Shown one piece after another: positions 53,810 through 63,735 of a stretch of 64,000 bases of DNA. Location of the stretch: the NCBI GenBank assembly GCA_947044405.1, contig CAMRHE010000354.1, forward strand, positions 186,001-250,000. Reading direction: 5' to 3'. The position numbers and the translations under genes were made by a program. Origin of the DNA: Leptodactylus fallax (taxonomy: Eukaryota; Chordata; Amphibia; Anura; Leptodactylidae). The notes below the pieces were generated by a model. That model was not told where the DNA came from and did not search any database. It worked only from the letters and a program-made list of their open reading frames with translations. The stretch's first letter is position 1, and each line of letters begins with the position of its first letter.

Positions 53810-53847
<38 letters not shown>
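52693..53847 (+). mobile_element. 5'-truncated L2-type LINE, copy B
   Basis: Begins inside the RT domain at about 52693 and ends with CCCCATTGTGGGACTATTAAAG and a (TTA)n tail. It is shorter at the 5' end than copy A (3813-5405). Confidence 0.85.
52703..53614 (+). pseudogene. L2 ORF2 RT C-terminal part, open but catalytically altered
   Basis: An uninterrupted frame of about 303 codons enters without an ATG (codon 1 is GTG in context). It covers G-A-P-Q-G-T, the catalytic box, the thumb and the C-terminal tail. The catalytic box reads Y-S-D-N where copy A reads Y-S-D-D, so the second metal-binding Asp is lost. With the endonuclease and fingers missing it cannot be active. Confidence 0.85.
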
Positions 53848-53848
<1 letters not shown>

Positions 53849-53934
53849 AGAGCCGCTCTGCAATGTACATGTACGCCACAGAGCAGGAATGGGTTAAATA
53901 CTTTATCAACTGTACAACCTCTTTTGTTAAAAGG

Positions 53935-54350
53935 GTTGTACAGATCTGATGATACTTTATAGGATCCACAGGATAGGTCATCAGTATCAGAAAGATCAGG
54001 TGACAGTTCCAAAACTGAACCCCACATTGATCAGCTGATGTGGCCACCGAATGCAGCCCTGCTCCTATTCAAGGGAATGGGAGCGGGGCTGCAGCTCCAG
54101 GTGTCACCGCTACAGTGTAAACATCTGTTTTCAGTGTGCGGCGCTCCATTCATTGTAGCGGAGGTGGCCGGAGCTGAAATCCCACTTCCATTCACTTAAA
54201 TAGGAGCAGGACTACTTTCAGCAGCCACATCAACTGATCACTGTGGGGTTCAATTTTGGGACTGTCACCTGACCTATCTGATACTGATGACCTCTCCTAT
54301 AGAGAGGTCATCAGTATCAAATATCTTCAAAACTTAAAAACTCCTTTAAA
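53935..54350. repeat. Fold-back MITE
   Basis: Arms contain GATAGGTCATCAGTATCAGA left and CTGATACTGATGACC right, with CTTTAAA at the right end. Confidence 0.7.
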
Positions 54351-54555
54351 AGTGCTGAAAAGGGACACTGTTAAGATTACACAAGTACAGCCTATTAAAC
54401 TTAGTACTGACCACTTTTGAAACTGCAGCTTGGACTAGCAAGACCCTGATGTGGAGGACAGCAGACGACCTGTTAGCACATAGAGCACAGGCAGGGACCA
54501 GGGGGAGGAGTTTCGGCGCGCTGTGCGTCACGTGCCGACGCTCTGCTCTAATCAG

Positions 54556-54623
54556 CTCAGTTGTTACTGGCTGACTGAGGTTGAGCAGGGAACGATAACC
54601 TCAGTCAGCCAGTAACAACTGAG
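54556..54623. repeat. Perfect 27-bp-arm hairpin
   Basis: Arms 54556-54582 and 54597-54623 are exact reverse complements (CAGTTGTTACTGGCTGACTG core), loop 14 nt. Confidence 0.95.
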
Positions 54624-54994
54624 GCTGAGCAGGGTTAGTAAGCGCTGTAAAAGTCAGCAACGTGCGCTGCTCTGCGCTACACATCTTGGACTGATTCCTC
54701 ACTCGGTTAATATGTCTTCCTCAGCCAGAAGTACCCGAGTGAGGAACGAGTCTAGGATGTTTAACTCTGAGCAACTGATGTAGATGGAAATCTTATGATC
54801 TACCGTTAGTGGGCCCCCACCTTCTCAATGGGCCCGGGGCCGTCGCCCCCCCCCCCCCCCCCCCCCCCGCTAGCTACGCCTCTGATCACTATGCTCCCCA
54901 CTTCCTCACTACAGGTGCTGACACTAAAGCAGGCCCCAGAGTAGAGAGGACGAATGGAGCAGTACACGTTGACTCACTGTGGGAGCCCACCCCC

Positions 54995-55760
54995 ACCTCT
55001 GTATAATGCTCCCCAGTGGCCTCACACAGTATGATATACTTCCCAGCAGCCCCACAAAGTATAGTATGCTCCCCAGAGCCCCCACACAGTAACAAGCCCC
55101 ACAGTGGCCCCACACAGTATAATATACTTCCCAGCAGCCCCACATAGTATAATAGGCTCCCCACAGTGCCCCCAAGTATAATTCTACACAGTGGCTCCAC
55201 ACAGTATAATATGCTCCCCAGAGAGCCCACACAGTCCAATGCTTCACAGTGGTCCCACACATTATAATATTCTCCAAAGAGCCCACCCCCACCACAATAT
55301 AATGCTCCACAGTGACCTCACAAAGTATCATTTGCTCCGCAGCCTCACATTGTATAATATACTCCCCAGAGCCCCCACACAGTATAACGCTCTACAGTGA
55401 CCCCACACAGTATACCATTTTCTACAGAGCCTGCTCCACACCACAGTGTGATGCTCCACAATGGCCCTACACAGTATAATATACTTCGCAGCAGACCCAC
55501 ACAGTATAATATGCTCCCCAGAGCCTCCACACAGTATAATACTCCACAGTGGCCCCCAACATTATATAGCCCCCCTCCAGCTGCTACCACAGTATAATGT
55601 CCCCCTTCAGTTGCCCCCAGTTTAATGTGCCCCTCTAGTTGCCTCAACAATGTAAAGACCTCCTACCACTGCAACAACTGTTTTATGTACACCCTCAAGT
55701 TCCCCCAGAGTATGAAGTCCTCCTCCAGATACCCCTACAGTTTAATGCCCTCCTTCCAGT
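54995..55760. repeat. Diverged tandem repeat (CACACAGTATAATATGCTCC type)
   Basis: Irregular units of about 28-32 bp built on CCCCACACAGTATAATATGC then TCCCCAGAGC or TCCACAGTGGCC. Divergence rises toward the right, where it becomes CCCCCAGTTTAATG. Confidence 0.85.
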
Positions 55761-56399
55761 TTCCCCCACAAAATTATGTCCCTATCCTGGCACCAAACAA
55801 ACAAACATAAAAAAAAAAAAAAAAAATACTCACCTTTCCTTGTTCTGCTGCTGTCAGCCGTCTCTGGTTCCGGAGGCTTCAGGGAGCTGTAAGACTAAAG
55901 TAAGTGATGTCAATGCGTCAGGTCTACCGCTCCCCAAGCAGGGGGATTGGCCTCAGCGGTCACGCTGACCGGGGAAGAGACTCGTTGAGCAGAAGAACCG
56001 GAATGCACTGGGTGGACACCAGAGCATCGGTGGACAGGTATGAATTTTTTTTATTTTTTTCACTGCCCCGGCTGATTTAAAAGTTAAAGGAGTTGTCCAT
56101 TTTTGCCTGGACAACCCCTTTAAGGTGTTAAGGGCATATTTAGATGGTGAAGTTGTGTTGTATCTTTTACTGTGTGGCTGAGACATTTGTCATGATTCTG
56201 CAAGCAGTTTTTGCTTTATTGCTTAGCTGCTTTGTCTGAATTTACCCAAAGGATTATGGAGCTGTCGTTTTTAATTGGAATTTCACCTTTAACTCATTCC
56301 TGACATCAATCATAAAAATAAACTGTTGGGTAAAAGGTTGAGCTGCAGGTCATGTTTATTCATCAATCCCAAGGTGGGTTACTGTGAGTTCTAACATGT
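55761..56399. other. Intergenic with a short solo palindrome
   Basis: At 56088-56124 a compact palindrome AAAGGAGTTGTCC...GGACAACCCCTTTAA occurs, the bare termini of the common MITE family with almost no interior. No gene seen. Confidence 0.5.
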
Positions 56400-56472
56400 G
56401 CCCGGCTAGCTCAGTCGGTAGAGCATGAGACTCTTAATCTCAGGGTCGTGGGTTCGAGCCCCACGTTGGGCG
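56400..56472 (+). tRNA. tRNA-Lys (anticodon CTT)
   Basis: A 73-nt cloverleaf identical to 5573 and 50629, with a long T run starting 4 nt downstream. Confidence 0.97.
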
Positions 56473-56799
56473 TGATTTTTTTTTTTTTTCTTTTTTACCT
56501 CTTCTGTGATTTCTCATGACTGAACTAACAATCGGTATTTTAATCCCAATATTTTTCATTAAAATATCTTATATTCCTTTATTAATTTTGTGTAAATTTA
56601 CAATTAATTTACAAAGGAAGCTGAAATATCTGCCATGAACAGTAAATCCCTAGATAATAAATGTAAAAAGAACTATATTAAATATATGAAATTGTAAAAG
56701 AAAAGAAGAGTACGATTCACTGCTACTATTCTATGGAAAACTGTGACTCATATTTTTTACAATTACTAATAGTGAAAATGAAAAAAAAAAAAAAAGACG

Positions 56800-56816
56800 C
56801 GTCCCTGGGTGGGCTC

Positions 56817-56867
<51 letters not shown>

Positions 56868-56873
56868 AGAGAC
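56800..56873 (-). tRNA. tRNA-Asn (anticodon GTT)
   Basis: A 74-nt cloverleaf on the minus strand. The acceptor GTCTCTG pairs with CAGGGAC with one G-U type pair. The A box is TGGCGCAATCGG, the anticodon loop is CTGTTAA, and the B box is GGTTCGAGCCC. A long T run (A run on the + strand) lies 4-20 nt downstream. It matches vertebrate tRNA-Asn(GTT). Confidence 0.96.
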
Positions 56874-57279
56874 AGCTGAGAGCCAAGTGACTGCACGTGT
56901 TGTGGTGAGGAACACCTCATGTTTCCTGAAGCTACAGGAATGGGTCTAATGTCCCTTTCCTATATCCTGCAGAAGAACATAGACAATAAACAAATTCTAC
57001 AGGTCATGGCACTGGTCACATTCTTTCAGTAGAAGTATATGATCCTTCTCCAAGTACAGAAGCTTGCAATCTACATGGGGAACGACTCTGGACCATACCA
57101 ATATAAACTGCAGGGGTGTAGCTGAGCATACCATATTTTATAGGACTCTTCTAGTGCTGGTTGAACATTTCAGTGTTATATTCCTTGAGGGTAAAAAATG
57201 GGGTGTATTGATAACCCTTCAGGCTTGGTATATAGAAGCAGTGCCTGTATATTGTCTGTATGTAAACCGGGTACTATGC

Positions 57280-57351
57280 AGCAGAGTGGCGCAGCGGAAG
57301 CGTGCTGGGCCCATAACCCAGAGGTCGATGGATCGAAACCATCCTCTGCTA
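57280..57351 (+). tRNA. Initiator tRNA-Met (anticodon CAT)
   Basis: A 72-nt gene with the eukaryotic initiator hallmarks: A1-T72 at the acceptor end (AGCAGAG...CTCTGCT-A), the GGG/CCC anticodon stem around CCATAAC, and ATCGAAAC in the T arm in place of TTCGA. It matches the vertebrate initiator sequence. A long T run follows directly. Confidence 0.97.
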
Positions 57352-57873
57352 GTTTTTTTTTTTTTTTTTTATAATTATCATTAAATATAGGAAATTATTA
57401 TAAATTATAGATATTTATTGTTATTTTGTCATTTTATTTCCTAATCCGGAATATAAATGAATAAACAGAGAGAGATATAGGATATATATATATATATATA
57501 ATTCCTTTATACATTTTTATACTTATTTTAGGTATAGGTGATGACATGTGAAATGTTCTGCACATGGATCCATGAGCAGAAGAATGGCTTCCAGAGGGAT
57601 ATAGTGCGTGCAATTGTCATACACACCAGTTTACACAGTGCGGTATTGTATACAATGTATAGACTGTATCTCTATGGAGTGAACTCACATTGCATGCGTT
57701 TCATGTGATTGTTTGGCATCCAGAAAATCACAAAAGCTCCATTAATCTAAGAATGAGCTGAGAGTTCACCATGCCCCCCTCTGCCTCACCGTCACCGCTA
57801 TGGAAAGTTAACCCCTCCACCCTGAGTAGTGAAGTCCAGACGCTGGAGAGTGGAGGCATTTGCAGGGGTTATA
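57352..57873. other. Intergenic with a (TA)n tract
   Basis: Alternating TA at about 57482-57501. No gene seen. Confidence 0.45.
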
Positions 57874-57954
57874 TTAAAGGGGTTGTCCCATTACAGGCTG
57901 GATAGGAAATAAGTGTCATATTGCTGGGGTGTCTGACCACTGGTTACCCTTAGC

Positions 57955-58108
57955 CAGTGGCGTAAATACCGCTGTAATGGCTGCCACAGGGCCCAAGATA
58001 TTAAGGGGCCCGGTGGGCCCCCAGTGTTTTTTCTTTTTAGGCGGTTCGGGGGGGGGGGGCATGTCAAATGTTCGCCTTGGGGCCCAGCCATTCCTAGTTA
58101 CGCCACTG
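57955..58108. mobile_element. Short hAT-type MITE with perfect 8-bp target duplication
   Basis: Ends CAGTGGCGTAA and TTACGCCACTG. CCCTTAGC is duplicated at 57947-57954 and 58109-58116. Length 154 bp. It sits inside the fold-back MITE 57874-58649. Confidence 0.88.
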
Positions 58109-58135
58109 CCCTTAGCGATCAGGAGAACTCAGGAC

Positions 58136-58460
58136 TTAAAGGGGTTGTTCAACCCAAATTGAATTTTCATACTGATAGACCATCAGTATGTGATCTGTCA
58201 GGGTCCGACACCCAGAACCTGCACAGATCTTCTATTCTAGCAGCCTCCTGGTGCCAGAAGTGGCTAATGAATAGGCGACACGTGCAGCGCCGCTGCTAAG
58301 CAAGTAACAGGAGCCACAAGCAGATTCCGACATCTGGAGGTCGCTAGATCAAATGATCTGTGAAGGGTCCCGGTGTTGATCCCTGACAGATCACATATTG
58401 ATGACCTATCCTGTGGATAGGTCATCATTATGAAAATTTGATTTGGGGCCTGGACATAAC
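58136..58460. repeat. Second fold-back MITE nested in the first
   Basis: Starts CTTAAAGGGGTTGTTCAACC. Inner CATACTGATAGACC and GATGACCTATCCTGTGG blocks are opposed. The right terminus is diverged (GGGGCCTGGACATAACG). Confidence 0.7.
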
Positions 58461-58929
58461 GTCCCCCATATGTCCTTGCGTCTATGGCGCTCCATTCACT
58501 GCTATGTCACTGGCATTTCATTCACATGGGGGACTGTAAGTCACTCATTCTCCTGATAACTGGTTGACACAGTGGTCGGACCCCGGATGATGTGACACTT
58601 ATCTCCTATCCATAGGTGATAAGTGTCTGTAATAGGACAACCCCTTTAATCATCTGCAGCTGAGATTGGCAGAGAAGGTTCAAATAATTAACATGGTTAC
58701 TCACCTGCACCGATCCCTCGCTGTTCTGTCCTGACACTGCCCGATTCTCGTTGCGCCCTGGTTCCTGCATGCAGTTCGGACACATGAAATGTAATTTCTG
58801 GCACCTACATCCGCCAATGTTTGGGTAATAAGGATGCATTTCCCGTGTGTTGGAAAGGCACACAGGGAACAGAGAGCAACGGTGACTAGATAGCATCAGG
58901 ATGAAGCAGCTGGGGATTGGTGGAGGTGA

Positions 58930-59237
58930 GTGGCCATGTTAATTATTTTTTCACACTCTGTCAATCTGGTCTGACACCTAGACCCCCCACAGATCAGCTG
59001 TTCCCGGCAGCCAGCAGAAGTTACAGCAGTGGACGGGGAGCACATGCAGGCTCCTCCTGTTCAAGTAGTAAGTGCACATGCTCTCCGTCCACTGCTATAA
59101 CTTCTGGTGCCTGGAGGCTGCCGAAATAGCTGATCTGTGTGGGGTGTCGAACCAACACAGATGAGGTACTCATGTCTTATCCTGTGGACAGGACATCAGT
59201 ATGAAAAATGCTGTTGGGGCTAGAAAACCCCTTTTAG
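58930..59237. repeat. Fold-back MITE, left end lost
   Basis: Right end GGGGCTAGAAAACCCCTTTT. The centre has GCACATGCAGGCTCC and CATGCTCTCCGTCCACTGC, inverse of blocks to the left. Confidence 0.6.
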
Positions 59238-59727
59238 TGTACCAAGAAGTCAATATGAAGAGTAATATTAAGTCAGGAGCCCAAATACAAAAAAAAAAAT
59301 ATTAAAGGTAGGTACACAAGGTTTAGCAGCCTGCTGAAAGGTACTGTTTTTTTTTGTCAAATTTACCATTAAAAAACATGAGGCTATGGCACACAAATAT
59401 CTGTCCAGACCCGGAACATGTGCCAAGAGTGGAAGGCGAGGGATATTTCTCTGGCACAGCAACCCAAGTCCCTGTGAGGTAGCACTTGGACAAACTCGCC
59501 CAGCAATTTCATTTGGACTAAGCACAGCCAAAACTGCTATTATTATACTGAGAGGTCTCTTCAGACTCCAAAGTATAATAAGCGGAGGCCCAGGAGAGGT
59601 GACAAACATAAAAAAACTTTGTTACTCACCTCTCCTGTGCTCTGGAGTGACTCCCTGTTGTCTTCAGCGCTTTCGCCCGACGTCAGAGACTGCTTGTGAT
59701 TAAATAAGCTATGTATTGTTGTGTATG
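59238..59727. other. Intergenic with a fragment of the hAT-type family
   Basis: AGAGGTCTCTTCAGACTCCA, AAGTATAATAAGCGGAGGCC and the following sequence (about 59550-59700) match the repeat at 45975-46560. No gene seen. Confidence 0.5.
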
Positions 59728-59800
59728 TACAGGTGCATCTCAATAAATTTGAATATCTTTGAAACGTTTATTTCTTTCAGCAATTAATTAATTTTGGCTG
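59728..59800. repeat. Solitary Tc1-like terminal repeat
   Basis: TACAGGTGCATCTCAATAAA followed by TTTGAATATC matches a terminal repeat common among vertebrate Tc1-like transposons. No partner end or transposase is linked to it here. Confidence 0.6.
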
Positions 59801-59825
59801 TACCCGAAATTTTTGGAAATTATAC

Positions 59826-60013
59826 TGTGTGGACGGACTACTATGGGACAATATACCACGTGAAGGGGCCACTATAGGACATTATACCATGTGGAGGGGC
59901 TGCTATTAGACATCATACCATGTGGAGGGACCACTATGGGACATTATACCATGTGGAGGGACCACTGTAGGACATTATACTGTGTGGAGGGACCACTATG
60001 AGACATTATTCTG
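59826..60013. repeat. 31-bp minisatellite, six units
   Basis: Units of 31 bp built on GTGGAGGGACCACTATGGG then ACATTATACCAT, in six consecutive copies with small changes. Confidence 0.9.
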
Positions 60014-60139
60014 TATAGCGGTGTGTTTTGCACAAGTAACGCAAGCAGTTTTCCAATAAAAATGCATGCATTTTTGTGCAAAAACACACCATGCGAAAGC
60101 AGCTTTACATTGAAGTAAAAGTACCTGTGGTCTAGAACT

Positions 60140-60841
60140 GGATGCATTTGGAGTACATGACTTCTAGTTGTCCTGTGGACAGATTCTCCCACCTGAGCTG
60201 TGGATTTCTGCAGTTCCTCCAGAGTGACCCTGGGTCTCTTGGCTGCTTCTCTGACCAGCGCTCTCCTTGCTCAATCTGTCAGTTTAGGTGGACGGCCATG
60301 TCTTGGTAGGTTTGCAGTTGTAGAATACTTTTTCCATTTTTGGATGATGGATTGAACAGTGCTCCTTGGGATGCTCAAAGCTTGGAAAATGTTTTTATAA
60401 CCTAACCCTGCTTTAAACTTCTCCACAACTTTATCTCTGAGCTGTCTGGTGAGTTCCTTGGTCTTCATGATGCTGTTTGTTCACTAGTGTTCTCTAACAA
60501 ACCACTGAGGCCTTCACAGAACAGGTGTATTTATACTGACACTAAATTACACACAGCTGGACTCTTAACTCATTAAGTGACTTCTGAAGGCAATTGTGCG
60601 CACTGGATTTTATTTATGGGTATCAGAATACAGGGGGCTGAATACTTTGCATGTCACACTTCTCAGATTTTTATTTGATTAAATTTTTGAAAAACATTTA
60701 TCCATTTTCCTTCCACTTCACAATTATCCACTACTTTGTGTTGGTTATCACTTAAAATCTCAATAAAATACATTTAAGTTTGTGGCTGTAAGGTGACAAA
60801 ATCTGAAAAAGGTCAAGGGGTATGAATACTGCAAGCCACTG
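60140..60841 (-). mobile_element. 5' half of a Tc1-like transposon
   Basis: On the minus strand it begins at a terminal repeat (TACAGTGGCTTGCAGTATTC, with the TA at 60842-60843), runs through a 5' leader and into the transposase start at 60468. Homology ends at about 60140, where unrelated sequence replaces the catalytic domain and the second terminal repeat. Confidence 0.8.
60141..60468 (-). pseudogene. Tc1-like transposase, N-terminal DNA-binding part only
   Basis: The minus-strand ATG is at 60466-60468. The start M-K-T-K-E-L-T-R-Q-L-R-D-K-V-V opens a paired-like helix-turn-helix domain, with a G-R-P-P-K-L-T linker at about residues 58-64. A TGA interrupts at about codon 66. Beyond it the frame continues with R-A-L-V-R-E-A-A-K-R-P-R-V-T-L-E-E-L-Q. 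The DDE catalytic domain is missing. It would have bound the element's terminal repeats. Truncation and stop make it inactive. Confidence 0.85.
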
Positions 60842-60954
60842 TACATATAGTATGTAATAGTAGAGCTGTGGGCAGGTAGGGACTCCCAGCATCATTGATC
60901 TGGCTGAGGTACAGTTTGGCTTTTCCAGGCTGATACACCCACGTGCATGAAGCC

Positions 60955-61496
60955 TTAGGGGTCGTTCACATGGCAGAAAAGGATGGGTGCCGATGCAGGG
61001 CATCGACATTCAGTCGTGGCTTTTTGCTGATTAGGACCAGATGAATCGGCAAGGCGTCTCAAGTCGCATTTCGTTTGCTTTTTTTTTCTGGTGTTTTGTA
61101 CACGCAGGTGCCAGAATTAGGATGTTTTCAAAAGAAGTTTGTTGCAGGCTGAATAAATCTGCTCTAGGATTTGTGAACCTTTTTCTTTTTTCTACACAAT
61201 GCGATTTTTTACGCGGATTTTGATGCGGTTGACGATGCAGTTTTGTTACATGTTTTATTTTGGTTTATGCAAAAACCGCATCAAAAAAAGCGTCATGTTT
61301 TTTCCGCCTCCCTTTAATTTCAATGGATTTTTTCAAGGCAGAATCCGCCTGAAGATAGGTCGTGTCAATTTTTTTTTCCTTTGGCATTCTTTCTATTTGT
61401 GTCATTATGTGCAGCTTGTACATGTGTTTTTCAGCTACATTAAGAAAACACCAGAAAAAAAACAAACAAAACACCCTGTGTGAACCCAGCCTAAGT
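60955..61496. repeat. MITE with TTCACAC/GTGTGAA ends
   Basis: Left end TAGGGGTCGTTCACATGG, right end CTGTGTGAACCCAGCCTAAG. The interior has ATGCGGTT and CGGATTTTGATGCGG blocks. Related to 49230-49687. Confidence 0.65.
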
Positions 61497-61661
61497 CAAT
61501 GCATACCATATGGAAACTCCTGATCATTGTCATGTGCTTCCCACCATAGAGAAATCACATGTGTTATTGCTGCTGATAGCAAAGGTCACTTGGGTGTAGA
61601 TATTGATTCCTCCGTAATATAGACACATGTAACAAGAGATTTCAACTTCAAAATCTCAGTT

Positions 61662-61734
61662 GCCTCGTTAGCGCAGTAGGTAGCGCGTCAGTCTCATAAT
61701 CTGAAGGTCGTGAGTTCGATCCTCACACGGGGCA
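61662..61734 (+). tRNA. Elongator tRNA-Met (anticodon CAT)
   Basis: A 73-nt cloverleaf. The acceptor GCCTCGT pairs with ACGGGGC, with discriminator A. The A box is TAGCGCAGTAGG, the anticodon loop is CTCATAA and the B box is GTTCGATCC. The standard T-arm TTCGA separates it from the initiator at 57280. T7 follows within about 15 nt. Confidence 0.97.
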
Positions 61735-61939
61735 AGAATTTCTTTTTTTCCCCTCCCTTCTATTTTTAATGAGAGTAGAAGGAGTAAATACTATAAAAGA
61801 GTAACTTAAAAACAAGGTGTCCGGCATTGTTACAAAAAATAAGCCATTCACCCCACACTGGACAAAAGTGTGAAAGGAAAGGTACTAGGCATGGGCATTC
61901 TGTCCTTTAGATATTAAACAGAAGGACAGGGCACATGCA

Positions 61940-62256
61940 AGGAGTTGTTCGGGGAGTTAATCTTACCTGCTTTCCTCCGATGGTTTCTTCAATCTGGACA
62001 GGTTCTGACCAAGGGTTATGAGATCAGCAGTAGCCCCTGACCCTGGGTCTCTGCCTCCTTCCTCCTCTCCATATTTCACATGGGGCTGGTGGATTATAGT
62101 AAAGTCTGCCCACGGTCCAGGAGAGGAGGGCGGGGGGCGCGGTGACCCAGGGCTTGAGGGCTGGTTTCGATCACATGACCCAGAGTCGGAACCACCAAGT
62201 CCATCATAAAGAACCCAATGGAGAAGGTCGGGTAAGTTTAAACCCCTTTAACTTAA
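61940..62256. repeat. Fold-back MITE (GTTGTTCGGGGAG type)
   Basis: Left GTTGTTCGGGGAGTTAATC, right GTAAGTTTAAACCCCTTTAA. Related to 3354-3653. Confidence 0.6.
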
Positions 62257-63332
62257 ATCTAGTATGAGATACTAGGCTTAAAGGGGTTGTCCAGAACTAT
62301 GATATTGAGCTCCACTTCCTCTTTTCAAACCAGTAACATCACAACCATTGGTCACTTGACCATGCTGCTGCTTAGTCCCATGAAAGGGGTTGAGCTGCAA
62401 TACCAAGAACAGTCACAATACAATGTACGGTGCTGTGCTTGATAAGTAGTGAATGGAGTCTGCCACTTGTCTGTATGAAACTAATAGAAGTGGTGTGTAG
62501 GCAATATATGAGGTTTTCAGACATTCCTGTGCTATACTTATATGTGCAATATCTCCATTGGCAAAAATGTACTATTATTCCTTCTACAAATGAGCTAATA
62601 AGGTAAATGAAGGGCATGCTCGCACCTTCTGACTTACCCCATTGCAGCTGTTTTCTCTTTTAGCCATTAAGTCCATTATTTTAGGCATTTTCTCTCAATC
62701 TAATAGACAGGAGAAAGTTGTTGTGACCTACTGGGCCCCTGTGCACCAATTTATTTTTTTTTTAAGAAGAAAATAAACATAACATTAGTTTACTAAAAAT
62801 AAAGAAATTAAGGAAGAAACCAACATAACACTGTCTCCTGAAGGTGGTTGCACCAATTTTATATCTGCCTCATACATACCCTTGGCTTTATCCTACATAT
62901 ATCCTTAGTCCTGCTTATTGGCTCCATTCATATGTCAACTGAATAGGGAGCTCATTTCTAGAAATATTTACAACACTTAGAGTTGCCTACAAGCTGTGGT
63001 ATAGTCTAGGGACCTTTGTTTCTTTATGGACACCGGTATAATTGAAATGTATGGTAGAGCAGGAAGCAGCTTGGCTTCCTGCTCTGCCACTCCTTACACC
63101 ACAAGCCACTTCAGGCCTGCAGGTTTACAAAGTTCTGTGACCACGGACAAGATATCTGTGCCCAGGCAGGCACAATGATAAGGGGACATAAGGGGGCTTT
63201 CTAAATTTAGGGGGATCATTTACATAAGGGGACATTATGAATATAATGGGGATCATTTATATAAGGGGTCATTGGGGGCAGTATTTTATCACAGGGGGCA
63301 TAATATAAGGAGCAATTGGGCAGTATTAAATG
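62257..63332. other. Intergenic with MITE fragments
   Basis: A TTAAAGGGGTTGTCCAGAAC left end lies at about 62279, with no right end found. The rest shows no gene. Confidence 0.45.
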
Positions 63333-63735
63333 AAGGGGTTTTCCAGCTCATTTTTATCGATGATTTATCCTCAGGATAGCTCATCAATAAGAGATCAGTG
63401 GGGGTCTGCCATCTGGGACCCCCACTGATCAAATTTTTGAAGGGGCCATGGCGCATGTGCAAGCACAGTTTCTCCTACACTGTTTACATGGCACTCTGTC
63501 TGTTTTACAGTAACAGTGCGATACAATTACAGCCTTGTCCAATAGGAGTGTATAGGACAAGGCTGCAGTTACATCACATAGCCACTATGAAACCAACAAT
63601 ACAATGTAAACACGGTCACGGTGCTTGAACAACCTCCCTGGTCCCCTTCCAATAGCTGATAAGTGGGGGAACCCAGGTGTCAGAACTCCACAGTTTTTTT
63701 GTTTTTTTTTTTATCGAGGACCTGAAAAATTGTCT
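63333..63735. repeat. MITE fragment (GAAGGGGTTTTCCAGC)
   Basis: Left end with GATGATTTATCCTCAGGAT. An inner hairpin GTGGGGGTC...GACCCCCAC lies at about 63401-63427. The inner pair TACAGCCTTGTCC...GGACAAGGCTGCAG lies around 63530-63566. Confidence 0.55.

Larger units (their letters stand above)
52135..54884. mobile_element. 2.75-kb hAT-ended unit with perfect 8-bp target duplication
   Basis: The left end CAGAGGCGTAGCTAGG and right end CTAGCTACGCCTCTG are inverted repeats. The octamer ATCACTAT flanks both sides (52127-52134 and 54885-54892). The subterminal GTGGGCCCCC blocks also recur at both ends. Inside lie a fold-back MITE, an L2 LINE copy, another fold-back and a hairpin. No hAT transposase was seen, so any mobility would be non-autonomous. 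The interior may have grown by later insertions. Confidence 0.8.
57874..58649. repeat. Fold-back MITE carrying two nested insertions
   Basis: The left end TTAAAGGGGTTGTCCCATTA is matched by TAATAGGACAACCCCTTTAA at the right. Inner GGATAGGAAATAAGTGTCA and TGACACTTATCTCCTATCC pair. The interior is interrupted at 57955-58108 and 58136-58460. Confidence 0.85.

Noticed and set aside
54889..55650. Cysteine/glycine-rich minus-strand frames resembling a repeat protein
   Set aside because: Shadow of a diverged 28-32-bp tandem repeat; no start context and unit length not constant.
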